From contig CAMLRI010000081.1 in NCBI GenBank assembly GCA_946482385.1, forward strand, positions 1 to 7,746: a DNA stretch of 7,746 bases. Reading direction: 5' to 3'. The notes below the pieces were generated by a model. That model was given only the letters and a program-made list of their open reading frames with translations. It was not told where the DNA came from and made no database searches. Shown in pieces: positions 1-6,763 of this stretch. Source of the stretch: an uncultured Cellvibrio sp. GTDB taxonomy: Bacteria; Pseudomonadota; Gammaproteobacteria; Pseudomonadales; Cellvibrionaceae. How positions within the stretch are numbered: position 1 is the stretch's first letter; every line of letters begins with the position of its first letter. The position numbers and the translations under genes were made by a program.

Positions 1-19
1 TTTAACAAGCTGTTAGCGC

Positions 20-577
20 TTAAAAACGAATACCCGTGCCCAGGTAAAGGTTCCAAAAATTGGCTTTGCTTTCTGCGGGTTCGCCAAAGTGTTGCCAGTC
101 GATACCCAGGCCAATCATTAAGTGATCGTGAAATATCAGGCCTATCTCTGCATTGCCTTCCACCAGGGCTTCGTCGGCATCTTTCTGCGGGTCTTTAAAT
201 TTGAAATGGCCAACACCCAGGCCGATGGCGCCCAACAGGTAGACATTGCTATTGCTTTCAAGGGGGTAGGATTCAATACCAGCCAGGCCAAGGGAGTAGG
301 TGCGCACCCGCGCATCGGGAACCGGGTCGTCTATGTCTGTAACATTCTCAAGGCTGGCGATATAAAAGGGCTCAACAATAATGCGCCCGCCCAGGCTGCG
401 GTCAAAATGCATATCGTATTTTTCGAAGTCCTCATCATCAAAACCATCCTCAAACTCATCCTCGTCGGCATCAATCAAGCCCCAGGGCGCGTATTTGATT
501 TGCACCACCAGGCTTTGATCCAGTGCCAAAAGGTTGTTAGCCAAAAGAAGGCAGGTCACCATCAAAAATAGTTTCAT
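20..577 (-). CDS. Small predicted outer-membrane beta-barrel protein (uncharacterised)
   Basis: The 185-residue protein has no family I can name. Residues 1-18 form a signal peptide: a charged start (MK), a Leu-rich core and a likely cleavage after NNLLA. The mature part alternates short amphipathic strands with turns (about residues 22-33, 62-76, 90-106, 111-127, 140-162 and 173-185). It ends in aromatic Phe (LYLGTGIRF), the usual C-terminal signal of outer-membrane barrels. About eight strands would fit an OmpA/OmpW-sized barrel. Residues 36-59 are extremely acidic (DADEDEFEDGFDDEDFEKYD and onward) and would form the first loop, possibly binding cations. The start is ATG at 577 with AAGGA six bases upstream. 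The gene begins 26 bp after the transglutaminase-like gene with no terminator between them, so cotranscription is likely. The barrel assignment is inferred from strand pattern and signal only; a periplasmic beta-sandwich protein is the alternative. Confidence 0.75.
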   Translation of the reverse strand: MKLFLMVTCLLLANNLLALDQSLVVQIKYAPWGLIDADEDEFEDGFDDEDFEKYDMHFDRSLGGRIIVEPFYIASLENVTDIDDPVPDARVRTYSLGLAGIESYPLESNSNVYLLGAIGLGVGHFKFKDPQKDADEALVEGNAEIGLIFHDHLMIGLGIDWQHFGEPAESKANFWNLYLGTGIRF

Positions 578-603
578 ACAGAATCCTTATGTAAAAAATT
601 TAA

Positions 604-1497
604 TTATTCGTTATCGCTTTGGCGGCGCTGCACATCCACCGATACGGTTAATTGCGGTGTGTGGCCGCCGCCGAAGATAACACCTTTGAGCGGCGATACG
701 TCTGAGTAATCGCGGCCCCAGGCGGTGGTGATGTGTTGGGCGCTGGTGAGGCTGTTGTTGGTGGGGTCGAATTCGTACCAGCCTTCGCCGGGCGAGTAAA
801 CCGCAAACCAGGCGTGGGTGGCGTCGGCGCCGATCAGCTTTTGTTGGCCGGGCGGTGGCAGGGTTTCCAAATAGCCGCTGACATAGCGCGCCGGGTAGCC
901 GAGGGAGCGCAGGCAGCCGATGGCAAGGTGGGCGAAATCCTGGCAGACACCGCGCTGGTGCTTGAGCACATCGGCCAGGGGGGTGGCCACATCGGAAAAC
1001 TGCGGGTCGTAAGTAAAGTCGCGGTAAATGCGCTGGGTTAATTCCATCACTGCCGATAAAAAAGGCCGGTCGTCGCTAAAGCTGCTGGCAGCGTAGTCGG
1101 CCAGGTCGCTGTGTTGCTGCACCATGGGTGAGTTGAGCATAAATTCCCGCGCGTTCAGGCTGTGGGTGTCCTGGGAATTTTTGAGCAGGTATTTAACGTA
1201 GGTGCAGGGGTTGCCAAAATCCAGGTTGATATTGCTTTGCGCTTCTTGCACTTCAATATGGCTGGTGACGGTCAGGTCGAGTTCCCGGTGGTCTTTTTCA
1301 ATGGAAAATTGCAAAAAGCGATTGCCAAAATAATCCTCGCGGCTGTTGTGCATACTGGCTTTGGGGGAAATGGTGATATCGCTGTGGGTTACCTTTTGGC
1401 TGCTGGTATCGCGCGGCAGCACATAGGCGAGGTTGTAGCAGTGGCTCACCGGCAGGGCGTATTGGTAGCGGGTGCTGTGGCGGACAATATATTTCAT
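604..1497 (-). CDS. Transglutaminase-like cysteine peptidase-fold protein (COG1305 type)
   Basis: The 297-residue protein has the two-part architecture of bacterial transglutaminase-like proteins that accompany circularly permuted ATP-grasp genes. An N-terminal beta-rich region (about residues 1-85, starting MKYIVRHSTRYQY) precedes the papain-like transglutaminase core (about 145-250). The catalytic triad is visible: Cys185 in RGVCQDFAHLA, His228 in DATHAWFAVY and Asp244 in YEFDPTNN. There is no signal peptide, so it should be cytoplasmic. Family members are usually about 260-300 residues, so it is full length. It probably hydrolyses or transfers acyl groups on peptide or isopeptide bonds, but the substrate is unknown. 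The start at 1497 is chosen over an upstream GTG at 1512: AGGAG lies five bases before it, homologues begin with MKY-type sequences, and the ATG overlaps the upstream stop as ATGA. The overlap suggests translational coupling to the ATP-grasp gene. Confidence 0.93.
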   Translation of the reverse strand: MKYIVRHSTRYQYALPVSHCYNLAYVLPRDTSSQKVTHSDITISPKASMHNSREDYFGNRFLQFSIEKDHRELDLTVTSHIEVQEAQSNINLDFGNPCTYVKYLLKNSQDTHSLNAREFMLNSPMVQQHSDLADYAASSFSDDRPFLSAVMELTQRIYRDFTYDPQFSDVATPLADVLKHQRGVCQDFAHLAIGCLRSLGYPARYVSGYLETLPPPGQQKLIGADATHAWFAVYSPGEGWYEFDPTNNSLTSAQHITTAWGRDYSDVSPLKGVIFGGGHTPQLTVSVDVQRRQSDNE

Positions 1498-4049
1498 AGG
1501 GGCTCCTGCCACTCGGTATTTTTAACCAGCAATTGCGGCCCCTGGGTGTGGTCGAAATAGCGCTGGCTAATGGCCTTGGCGGCGCTGCCAATCAGGTATT
1601 GGGTGCGCGCCAATAATTGATCCAAACCTTCGCGCACGCCCTCCTTGCTGTGCGCCAGTTGCTGGATATCGCTTAACTGAATGGCGGTGCTGGCTTCCAA
1701 TAAAAATTTGCGCTCGTCGCTTAATTGCTCGCGCTTGCCGGGTAAATCGCTGAAGTGCATATCCAGTTGTGCCAGTTGGTAAATTAACGAGCGCGGGTTG
1801 CGGCTGTTGCGCAAAATCATTTCCAGGCCGTTGTGGATGTTGATGCCGCTTTGGTAATGGCGGCGATAGGTGATAAGCGCTTCGCCGCTGAGCAATGCCG
1901 ATTCAATCAGCACCTCCTGCCCCAATTCATCGAAGCCGGGGGTGAGCAGGGCGCGCAGGCTGCTGGCAATTTGCAGGGCGCGCTCCAGGCGGCGACCCAT
2001 TTCCATAAAGTGCCAGCCGTTGTCGCGGGTCATGCTGTCGTGGATTAAACCGGTGAGTGCCAGCAGGGCGGTTACCAGGTGTGCCTGGTCTTCCTCGGCG
2101 CTGCTGAGGCCGCGCGCATTAATGGCTTGGCGCAATTGCTCCAGGCGGTCGCCTATATGGTTGATGACCCGCTGGGTGTCGCTGGAAAGTTGTTCCTTGA
2201 CCTGCTCCGATGCGCGAATCATGGCTAATAAATTATTGGCCACACTGCCGATGCGTTGGTTGTCCACCAAAATGGAAATTAATTCCGGCTCCGGGTTGGC
2301 AAAGAGTTCGGTGTTCAGGCTGGCAAAGCCAGGGTAGGTGGAGGTGACATGGGTGAGGGCGCTGAGCAGCGCGCAGCAAATATTTTCCGGCAGGGTTTCG
2401 CTGCGGTTGAGTTGCGTGGCAACGGTGCGCAGCAGCCGCAGTGCGGATTCGGCGCGCTCGGCATAGCGGCCCATCCAAAATAAATTTTCCACCACCCGGC
2501 TGGGCAATTCGCTGCGGGTATCCAGGGGCGCTTGCAATTCCGGGCTGCGCAGGCTCAGGCGTTTTTCCGGTTCCGAGGCCAGCACCCAGGTGTCTTTGGA
2601 AATAGAACCGCGCTGGTTGGAAATAATTTTGTTGTTGCCATCCAGGTTAACCCGGGTTAGGCCGCCGGGCATAAGCGCGTAGCTGCTGTCGCTGGCTACG
2701 GCAAAGGTGCGCAAAATGGAGGCGCCTGGTTGCAATTGGCCGGCGTGCCAGCTGGGTGTGGTGGAGCAGGGAATATATTCCTGGGCCACAAATTGATTGG
2801 GGTTTTTGCGAATACGGTTTTGCCAGGCTTGCAGTTTGGTTTCATCCAATTCGGCGCCGTAAACTTCGTAAAGGCCGGGGCGGCGATAGGTGGGTTTGAT
2901 CAGTAAATTTTTTAAATTGGCGCACACATATTCCAGGTCTTTGGCGTCGCCACACCACCAGGTTTTGACACTGGGGATTTTTAATTCGCGGCCAATCAGT
3001 GCCCGCGCAATTTCGGGCAAGTAGCGCAGCAGCGCCGGGTTTTCCAATACATTGGAGCCCAGTGGATTGGCGATGGCAACATGGCCCATGCGCGCCACTT
3101 CCAATAGCCCCGGCACACCCAGTTGCGAATCGCCTTTTAATTCCACCGGGTCGCAATACACATCGTCCACCCGGCGCAAAATAACATCGACGCGCTTTAA
3201 ACCTTCCAGGGCTTTCATCCACACATAACCGTTGCGCACACTCAGGTCGCTGCCTTGCACCAATTGAAAGCCCAAATAGTTGGCGAGGTAGGCGTGTTCA
3301 AAATAGGTTTCGTTGTAGGCGCCGGGGGTGAGCACTACTATGCGCGCCAGGCCGCCGTTGGGGTTGAGCGAGTGCAGGGTTTGGCGCAGGCGGGCAAAAA
3401 ATACCGAGAGGCGGTGCACATGGCTGTCGCGAAATAAACTGGGAAAAAGCCGGTTCATCACTGTGCGGTTTTCCAGGGCATAGCCAGCGCCCGAGGGCGC
3501 CTGGGTGCGGTCGGCCATAACCCGCAGTTTGCGGTCGGGGCCGCGCATTAAATCTACCGCGTGCAAAATTAATTGCTGGCTGCCGGGCAGGCGAACCTGG
3601 TGGCAGGGGCGCAAAAAACCCGGGTGGGAAAATAATAATTCCGGTGGGATTACCCCTTGGCGAATCAGTTTGCGCTCGCCGTAAATATCTTGCAGCAGCA
3701 GGTCGAACACTTCGGCGCGCTCTACCAGCAGGGCCTCTACCCCCTGCCATTCGTCGCTGCTAATCAGCAGCGGCACCGGGTTGAGCTGCCAGCTTTGGTT
3801 GTGGTCTGGCTCGTCGTAAATTTTATAGGTGGCACCGTCGTCGCGCAGCAGGCGCGCGGCTTTTTGCTGGCGCTCGTTAATTTGCTCTGCACCCATGTTG
3901 TGCAAACTGTTAAGTAAATATTGCCAATGTGGATGCACTTGCCCTTCGGCGTTGTAGGCCTCGTCTACCCCTTGCAGTTGCGTGGCGTAGCTGGCAGTTG
4001 GCTGCGGGGCGCTGGTGGCGCTCTGGTGCTGGTTGCTGTGGGTTTCCAT
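1494..4049 (-). CDS. Circularly permuted type 2 ATP-grasp / alpha-E domain fusion protein
   Basis: The 851-residue protein fuses two families often encoded separately. Residues from about 25 to 505 are the circularly permuted ATP-grasp region (COG2308, formerly DUF404/DUF407). Recognisable blocks are YGERKLIRQGVIPPELL (123-139), ADRTQAPSGAGYALENR (179-195), LTPGAYNETYFEHAYLA (240-256), IKPTYRRPG (384-392), FVAQEYIPCSTTPSW (420-434) and MPGGLTRV (460-467). Residues from about 515 to 835 are the helical alpha-E domain (COG2307, DUF403), opening with LPSRVVENLFWMGRYAERAE and ending RYFDH. ATP-grasp enzymes form amide bonds through acyl-phosphates; this family is predicted to make or attach short peptides, but no substrate is established. 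It has no signal peptide and is presumably cytoplasmic. The ATG at 4049 has an in-frame TAA nine bases upstream, which fixes the start region, although the Shine-Dalgarno is weak (AAAAGA). The stop overlaps the next gene's start by ATGA. Family assignment is confident; biochemical role is prediction. Confidence 0.95.
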   Translation of the reverse strand: METHSNQHQSATSAPQPTASYATQLQGVDEAYNAEGQVHPHWQYLLNSLHNMGAEQINERQQKAARLLRDDGATYKIYDEPDHNQSWQLNPVPLLISSDEWQGVEALLVERAEVFDLLLQDIYGERKLIRQGVIPPELLFSHPGFLRPCHQVRLPGSQQLILHAVDLMRGPDRKLRVMADRTQAPSGAGYALENRTVMNRLFPSLFRDSHVHRLSVFFARLRQTLHSLNPNGGLARIVVLTPGAYNETYFEHAYLANYLGFQLVQGSDLSVRNGYVWMKALEGLKRVDVILRRVDDVYCDPVELKGDSQLGVPGLLEVARMGHVAIANPLGSNVLENPALLRYLPEIARALIGRELKIPSVKTWWCGDAKDLEYVCANLKNLLIKPTYRRPGLYEVYGAELDETKLQAWQNRIRKNPNQFVAQEYIPCSTTPSWHAGQLQPGASILRTFAVASDSSYALMPGGLTRVNLDGNNKIISNQRGSISKDTWVLASEPEKRLSLRSPELQAPLDTRSELPSRVVENLFWMGRYAERAESALRLLRTVATQLNRSETLPENICCALLSALTHVTSTYPGFASLNTELFANPEPELISILVDNQRIGSVANNLLAMIRASEQVKEQLSSDTQRVINHIGDRLEQLRQAINARGLSSAEEDQAHLVTALLALTGLIHDSMTRDNGWHFMEMGRRLERALQIASSLRALLTPGFDELGQEVLIESALLSGEALITYRRHYQSGINIHNGLEMILRNSRNPRSLIYQLAQLDMHFSDLPGKREQLSDERKFLLEASTAIQLSDIQQLAHSKEGVREGLDQLLARTQYLIGSAAKAISQRYFDHTQGPQLLVKNTEWQEPL
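1503..1507 (-). promoter_or_regulatory. Ribosome binding site deciding the transglutaminase-like gene start
   Basis: AGGAG on the minus strand lies five bases before the ATG at 1497, inside the last codons of the ATP-grasp/alpha-E gene. It favours the ATG over the in-frame GTG at 1512. The site allows translation either by direct binding or by reinitiation from the overlapping stop. Confidence 0.75.
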
Positions 4050-4101
4050 AATCTTTTAATAAATGGCGAGCGAAAACTCATTAAACGGAAACCAGGCCTA
4101 A

Positions 4102-4121
4102 ATGGCAAGGATTAATGCCAT
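4102..4121. promoter_or_regulatory. Inverted repeat, possible operator
   Basis: ATGGCA (4102-4107) and TGCCAT (4116-4121) form a perfect 6-bp inverted repeat with an 8-base AT-rich centre. It covers the candidate -10 element and expected start site of the ATP-grasp operon, where a repressor would act. Six-base arms are short enough to arise by chance, so this is tentative. The rest of the 260-bp divergent region shows a GGATC direct repeat (4165-4169, 4178-4182) and a GC-rich palindromic patch near 4182-4191, with no clear function. Confidence 0.3.
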
Positions 4122-4139
4122 AGGGTTTTTACTGGTGAA
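4111..4139 (-). promoter_or_regulatory. Candidate promoter for the ATP-grasp operon
   Basis: On the minus strand TTCACC (4134-4139) and ATTAAT (4111-4116) are separated by 17 bases, each matching four of six bases of the sigma-70 -35 and -10 consensus. Transcription would begin near 4104, leaving a leader of about 55 bases. This is the best-placed pair I found upstream of the operon, but it rests on pattern matching only. Confidence 0.35.
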
Positions 4140-4210
4140 TAAATGCGATTCTTGTTTTGCAACTGGATCACAATATCGGATCGGCGCCGGCCATAGGGCG
4201 ATAATCGGTC

Positions 4211-4240
4211 TTGAGTTGATGGCCCCGGCAGGTGCTTAAT
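4211..4240 (+). promoter_or_regulatory. Weak candidate promoter for the PQQ/cytochrome lipoprotein gene
   Basis: TTGAGT (4211-4216) followed after 18 bases by CTTAAT (4235-4240) is the best sigma-70-like pair I can see ahead of the plus-strand gene. It would give a leader of about 60 bases. The -10 match is poor. A GATAAT at 4200-4205 is a better -10 but has no recognisable -35 partner. Confidence 0.2.
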
Positions 4241-4293
4241 GGGCAAGTTTGGTTGTTACGACACTTGTTAGTAGTCCAATGCTTTTTTGCAGC

Positions 4294-4300
4294 AGGAAGG
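4294..4300 (+). promoter_or_regulatory. Ribosome binding site deciding the lipoprotein gene start
   Basis: AGGAAGG ends nine bases before the ATG at 4310. With the lipoprotein signal that starts exactly there, it rules out the in-frame GTG at 4232, which would add 26 residues ahead of the signal peptide. Confidence 0.8.
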
Positions 4301-4309
4301 AATTTCACC

Positions 4310-6724
4310 ATGGCCTTTTATATAAAAATATTTTGTATTGCCGGGTTATTAGTAAGTTTGTTCGCTTGTGGTGGCTCCGGCGGTGGTTCCGGTGGGGGGC
4401 GCTCCTCGGCGTCGAGCAGCGATGTGTCGTCTTCTAGCTCCAGTTCGGTAAACAGTTCAGTATCCAGCTCATCAAATAGTTCAGTAACTAGCTCTGCTAG
4501 CAGCTCAGCCAGTACCAGTAATAGCTCAGCCAGTAATAGCTCGGCCAATAGTAGTTCTGCCAATAATAGCTCCGAGCCCACGCGGGTAGATTCAGGCCTG
4601 AGCGAGCGGGCGCAAAATACCAGTTGCCATGCCCCCGCAGCGCCTGGCTCGGCTTTGGGCGATTACGCTTATCAATGGGTTGATGGTATTCCCTCCGGTG
4701 TGGAAAACCCGATTTTTTTAGCGCAGCCAGCGGGAGAAAATAATCGCTATTACGTAGTGAACCGCAGCGGGCGTATTCACACCTTTGTGCTGGGCGATAG
4801 CAATGCCACTACAGCGGTGGATTTTTCTGATGAGGTAACCACCGAAGGGGAGGGTGGCGCCCTGAGCTTGGCGTTTCACCCGGATTTTGCCAATAACCGC
4901 TACGCCTATGTTTTTTTAACGGCGCGCCGCCAAGCTTATGGCATTAGCAATACAGATGTTTCCATGGTGACTGTGGTGCGCCGCTATACAGTGTCGGCCA
5001 ATGGTTTGGCCTTTACCGATCCGCTGGATATTGTGGCGCCGCTCAATGCCAGCGATACCCGCTTGAACCACCAGTGGACTAACCATAAAGGCGGCTGGAT
5101 AGGTTTTAGCCCTATAGATGGCTATTTGTATATCGCTATGGGCGATAGGGGCGAGGGCGCTGGCGGCGAACCCCTGGGCAATAATTTTTCCCATATCGCA
5201 CAAAACCTGAATTCCCTGCACGGCAAAATATTGCGCATTGATGTGGATGGCGCCGTGCCCTATGCCATTCCGGCAGACAACCCTTTTGCCGATGGCGGCG
5301 GTGCGGCGGAAATTTTTGCCTGGGGTTTTCGCAACCCCTGGCGCGCCAGTTTTGATCGCCTAACGGGCGATTTGTGGGTGGGCGATGTGGGCGAGGGCAC
5401 CCGCGAGGAAATTAGCAAGGTGGTGCTCGGCGGCAATTACGGTTGGCCCTTCCGCGAGGGCCACTACGACCGCTGCAACAATTGTGCGCGGGGGCAGGAA
5501 TCTTTGCCGCCGGTAGTGGATATGCCCCACACAGATGGTTGGGTCGCGGTGATTGGCGGCTATGTGTATCGCGGCGATGCCATGCCGGAATTGCAGGGGC
5601 GTTATATTTTTGGCGATTTTATTCGCTCGGGCATTACCACTATTTCCTACGACAATGATGGCAATGCCTTTGTGGAAGATTTGCTGGCCAATGGCGGTTC
5701 ATCGCCCACGCTAGCGGAAGACAACGCCGGCAATATTTGGCGCATTCATTCCTGGGGTGGTTTTGAACGCTTGGCCCGCACCCAGGCGCCGCCAGCGGCG
5801 GAATTTCCCGCGACCCTGAGCGCGACGGGTTGTTTTGCTGCGCAAAATATTCACCAGCCTGCGGCCGGTGTGGTGGCTTACGATTTGAATAGCCCGCTCT
5901 GGTCCGATGGCGCCGCCAAGCGGCGTTATTTTGCATTGCCCGATAACACCCAAATCAATATCGAAGATAACGGCGACTGGAGTTTCCCCATAGGTTCGGT
6001 GTTGATAAAAACCTTTTTGTTGCACAACCAGCCAGTGGAAACCCGTTTGCTGGTGCGCCACAGCAATGGTGAGTGGGGCGGTTATTCGTACGAATGGAAT
6101 GATGCAGGCACAGAGGCGCATTTACTGGCAGCGGGTAAAACCAAAGCGGTGGGCGATCAGCTGTGGCAATTTCCCTCCCGCGCGCAATGCATGAATTGCC
6201 ACACAGCGCCCAATGGCAATTTGGCCTATGAGCGGGTGTTGGGGTTGGAAACGGCGCAATTGAATCGCGATTTTATTTACCCCGGCAATGTAATTGCCAA
6301 CCAAATTCAAACTCTGGCCAGTGTGGGTTATTTTACGGAGGACCCGGGTGCGCCAGCATCCCTGGCGCAATTGCCCAATCCAATCAGCGGCACAGCCGCC
6401 GTGGCTGACCGCGCCCGCGCTTATTTGCATAGCAACTGCGCCAATTGCCACCAGCCCAATGGCCCGGGGCGCGGCGGTATGGATTTTCGCTACAGCACCC
6501 ATTGGCTACTGGCCGGTTATTGCAACCAAACACCATCACTGGGCAATTTGGGTATTGCCAATGCGCGCCTGTTAAAACCCGGCGTGGCCGCTGAATCCAT
6601 TATTCCGCTGCGCATGGCGCGCAGCGATGCGCACCGCATGCCACCCCTGGGGGTGGCCATTGCCGATGAGCAGGGCATAGCGGTGATTGAGGATTGGATT
6701 AACAGCCTGAGTGGCTGCGAATAA
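4310..6724 (+). CDS. Lipoprotein with PQQ-type sugar dehydrogenase and diheme cytochrome c domains
   Basis: The 804-residue protein has four parts. Residues 1-20 are a lipoprotein signal with lipobox LFAC (Cys20); Gly21 at +2 suggests outer-membrane sorting. A Gly/Ser linker covers 21-89. Residues from about 110 to 490 form a soluble-glucose-dehydrogenase-type propeller: GGALSLAFHPDF with probable catalytic His190, MGDRGEGAGGEP, LHGKILRIDVDG (303-314), FRNPW with Arg341-Asn342 at the usual PQQ-site position, and a final GNIWRI. Residues 497-804 match the SO2930/HNE_0200-type diheme cytochrome (YDLNSPLWSDGA, WSFPIGSVLIKTF). Its heme sites are CMNCH (627-631) and CANCH (710-714), with RMPPLG Met777 a likely axial ligand. 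The predicted role is to oxidise a sugar or oligosaccharide outside the cytoplasm and pass electrons through the hemes to another acceptor; the substrate is unknown. ATG 4310 fits the lipobox and Shine-Dalgarno. The gene is divergent from the ATP-grasp operon and convergent with the DUF2126 gene. Confidence 0.9.
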   Translation: MAFYIKIFCIAGLLVSLFACGGSGGGSGGGRSSASSSDVSSSSSSSVNSSVSSSSNSSVTSSASSSASTSNSSASNSSANSSSANNSSEPTRVDSGLSERAQNTSCHAPAAPGSALGDYAYQWVDGIPSGVENPIFLAQPAGENNRYYVVNRSGRIHTFVLGDSNATTAVDFSDEVTTEGEGGALSLAFHPDFANNRYAYVFLTARRQAYGISNTDVSMVTVVRRYTVSANGLAFTDPLDIVAPLNASDTRLNHQWTNHKGGWIGFSPIDGYLYIAMGDRGEGAGGEPLGNNFSHIAQNLNSLHGKILRIDVDGAVPYAIPADNPFADGGGAAEIFAWGFRNPWRASFDRLTGDLWVGDVGEGTREEISKVVLGGNYGWPFREGHYDRCNNCARGQESLPPVVDMPHTDGWVAVIGGYVYRGDAMPELQGRYIFGDFIRSGITTISYDNDGNAFVEDLLANGGSSPTLAEDNAGNIWRIHSWGGFERLARTQAPPAAEFPATLSATGCFAAQNIHQPAAGVVAYDLNSPLWSDGAAKRRYFALPDNTQINIEDNGDWSFPIGSVLIKTFLLHNQPVETRLLVRHSNGEWGGYSYEWNDAGTEAHLLAAGKTKAVGDQLWQFPSRAQCMNCHTAPNGNLAYERVLGLETAQLNRDFIYPGNVIANQIQTLASVGYFTEDPGAPASLAQLPNPISGTAAVADRARAYLHSNCANCHQPNGPGRGGMDFRYSTHWLLAGYCNQTPSLGNLGIANARLLKPGVAAESIIPLRMARSDAHRMPPLGVAIADEQGIAVIEDWINSLSGCE
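4397..4573 (+). repeat. Polyserine linker coding region with short imperfect tandem repeats
   Basis: This stretch encodes a Ser/Asn/Ala-rich linker (about residues 30-88 of the lipoprotein). Two 24-bp units (4451-4474, 4475-4498) encode NSSVSSSS and NSSVTSSA. Three 15-bp units (4526-4540, 4541-4555, 4556-4570) encode SASNS, SANSS and SANNS. Serine codons of both the AGY and TCN classes are mixed, so the protein composition is kept while the DNA has diverged. Such linkers are known as flexible spacers in Cellvibrio and Saccharophagus secreted proteins. Confidence 0.85.
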
Positions 6725-6725
6725 T

Positions 6726-6763
6726 ATTTGCGGGCGCCGTTTAAAAATTCTGGCGCCGCAAAT
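6726..6763. terminator. Candidate bidirectional hairpin between convergent genes
   Basis: ATTTGCGGGCGCC (6726-6738) pairs with GGCGCCGCAAAT (6752-6763), leaving one bulged G and a 13-base AT-rich loop. It sits directly after the lipoprotein stop (6722-6724) and spans the stop codon of the DUF2126 gene (6741-6743). There is no U-tract on the plus side and only a weak ATATTATT on the minus side. Termination efficiency, especially for the lipoprotein transcript, is therefore doubtful. Confidence 0.45.

Noticed and set aside
3..15. Inverted repeat TAACA-AGC-TGTTA just after the barrel gene, considered as a terminator.
   Set aside because: The stem is only five AT-rich pairs and the sequence is cut by the window edge, so no U-tract can be judged.
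122..571. 149-residue plus-strand reading frame opposite the barrel protein gene.
   Set aside because: The minus-strand frame has a signal peptide, strand pattern, aromatic C-terminus and Shine-Dalgarno; the plus frame has none and no recognisable family.
578..603. T-run on the minus strand between the transglutaminase-like and barrel genes, considered as a terminator.
   Set aside because: No GC-rich hairpin precedes the T-run, so it is better read as an ordinary intra-operon gap.
1870..2337. 155-residue plus-strand reading frame inside the ATP-grasp/alpha-E gene.
   Set aside because: It lies antisense to a well-recognised conserved domain and has an Arg/Ser-rich composition typical of shadow frames in GC-rich DNA.
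4157..4172. Possible CRP-like site (TTGCA, six bases, TCACA).
   Set aside because: Only the right half matches the TGTGA-N6-TCACA consensus; the left half agrees at two of five positions.
4232..4309. GTG-initiated 26-residue N-terminal extension of the lipoprotein.
   Set aside because: It would bury the lipoprotein signal; the ATG at 4310 has AGGAAGG upstream and begins directly with the signal peptide.
4318..4581. Leucine/glutamate-rich 87-residue reading frame on the minus strand opposite the polyserine linker.
   Set aside because: It is the complement of the repetitive serine codons (AGC read as GCT, and so on); the LLLAEL pattern is an artefact of the repeat, with no supporting start signal or family match.
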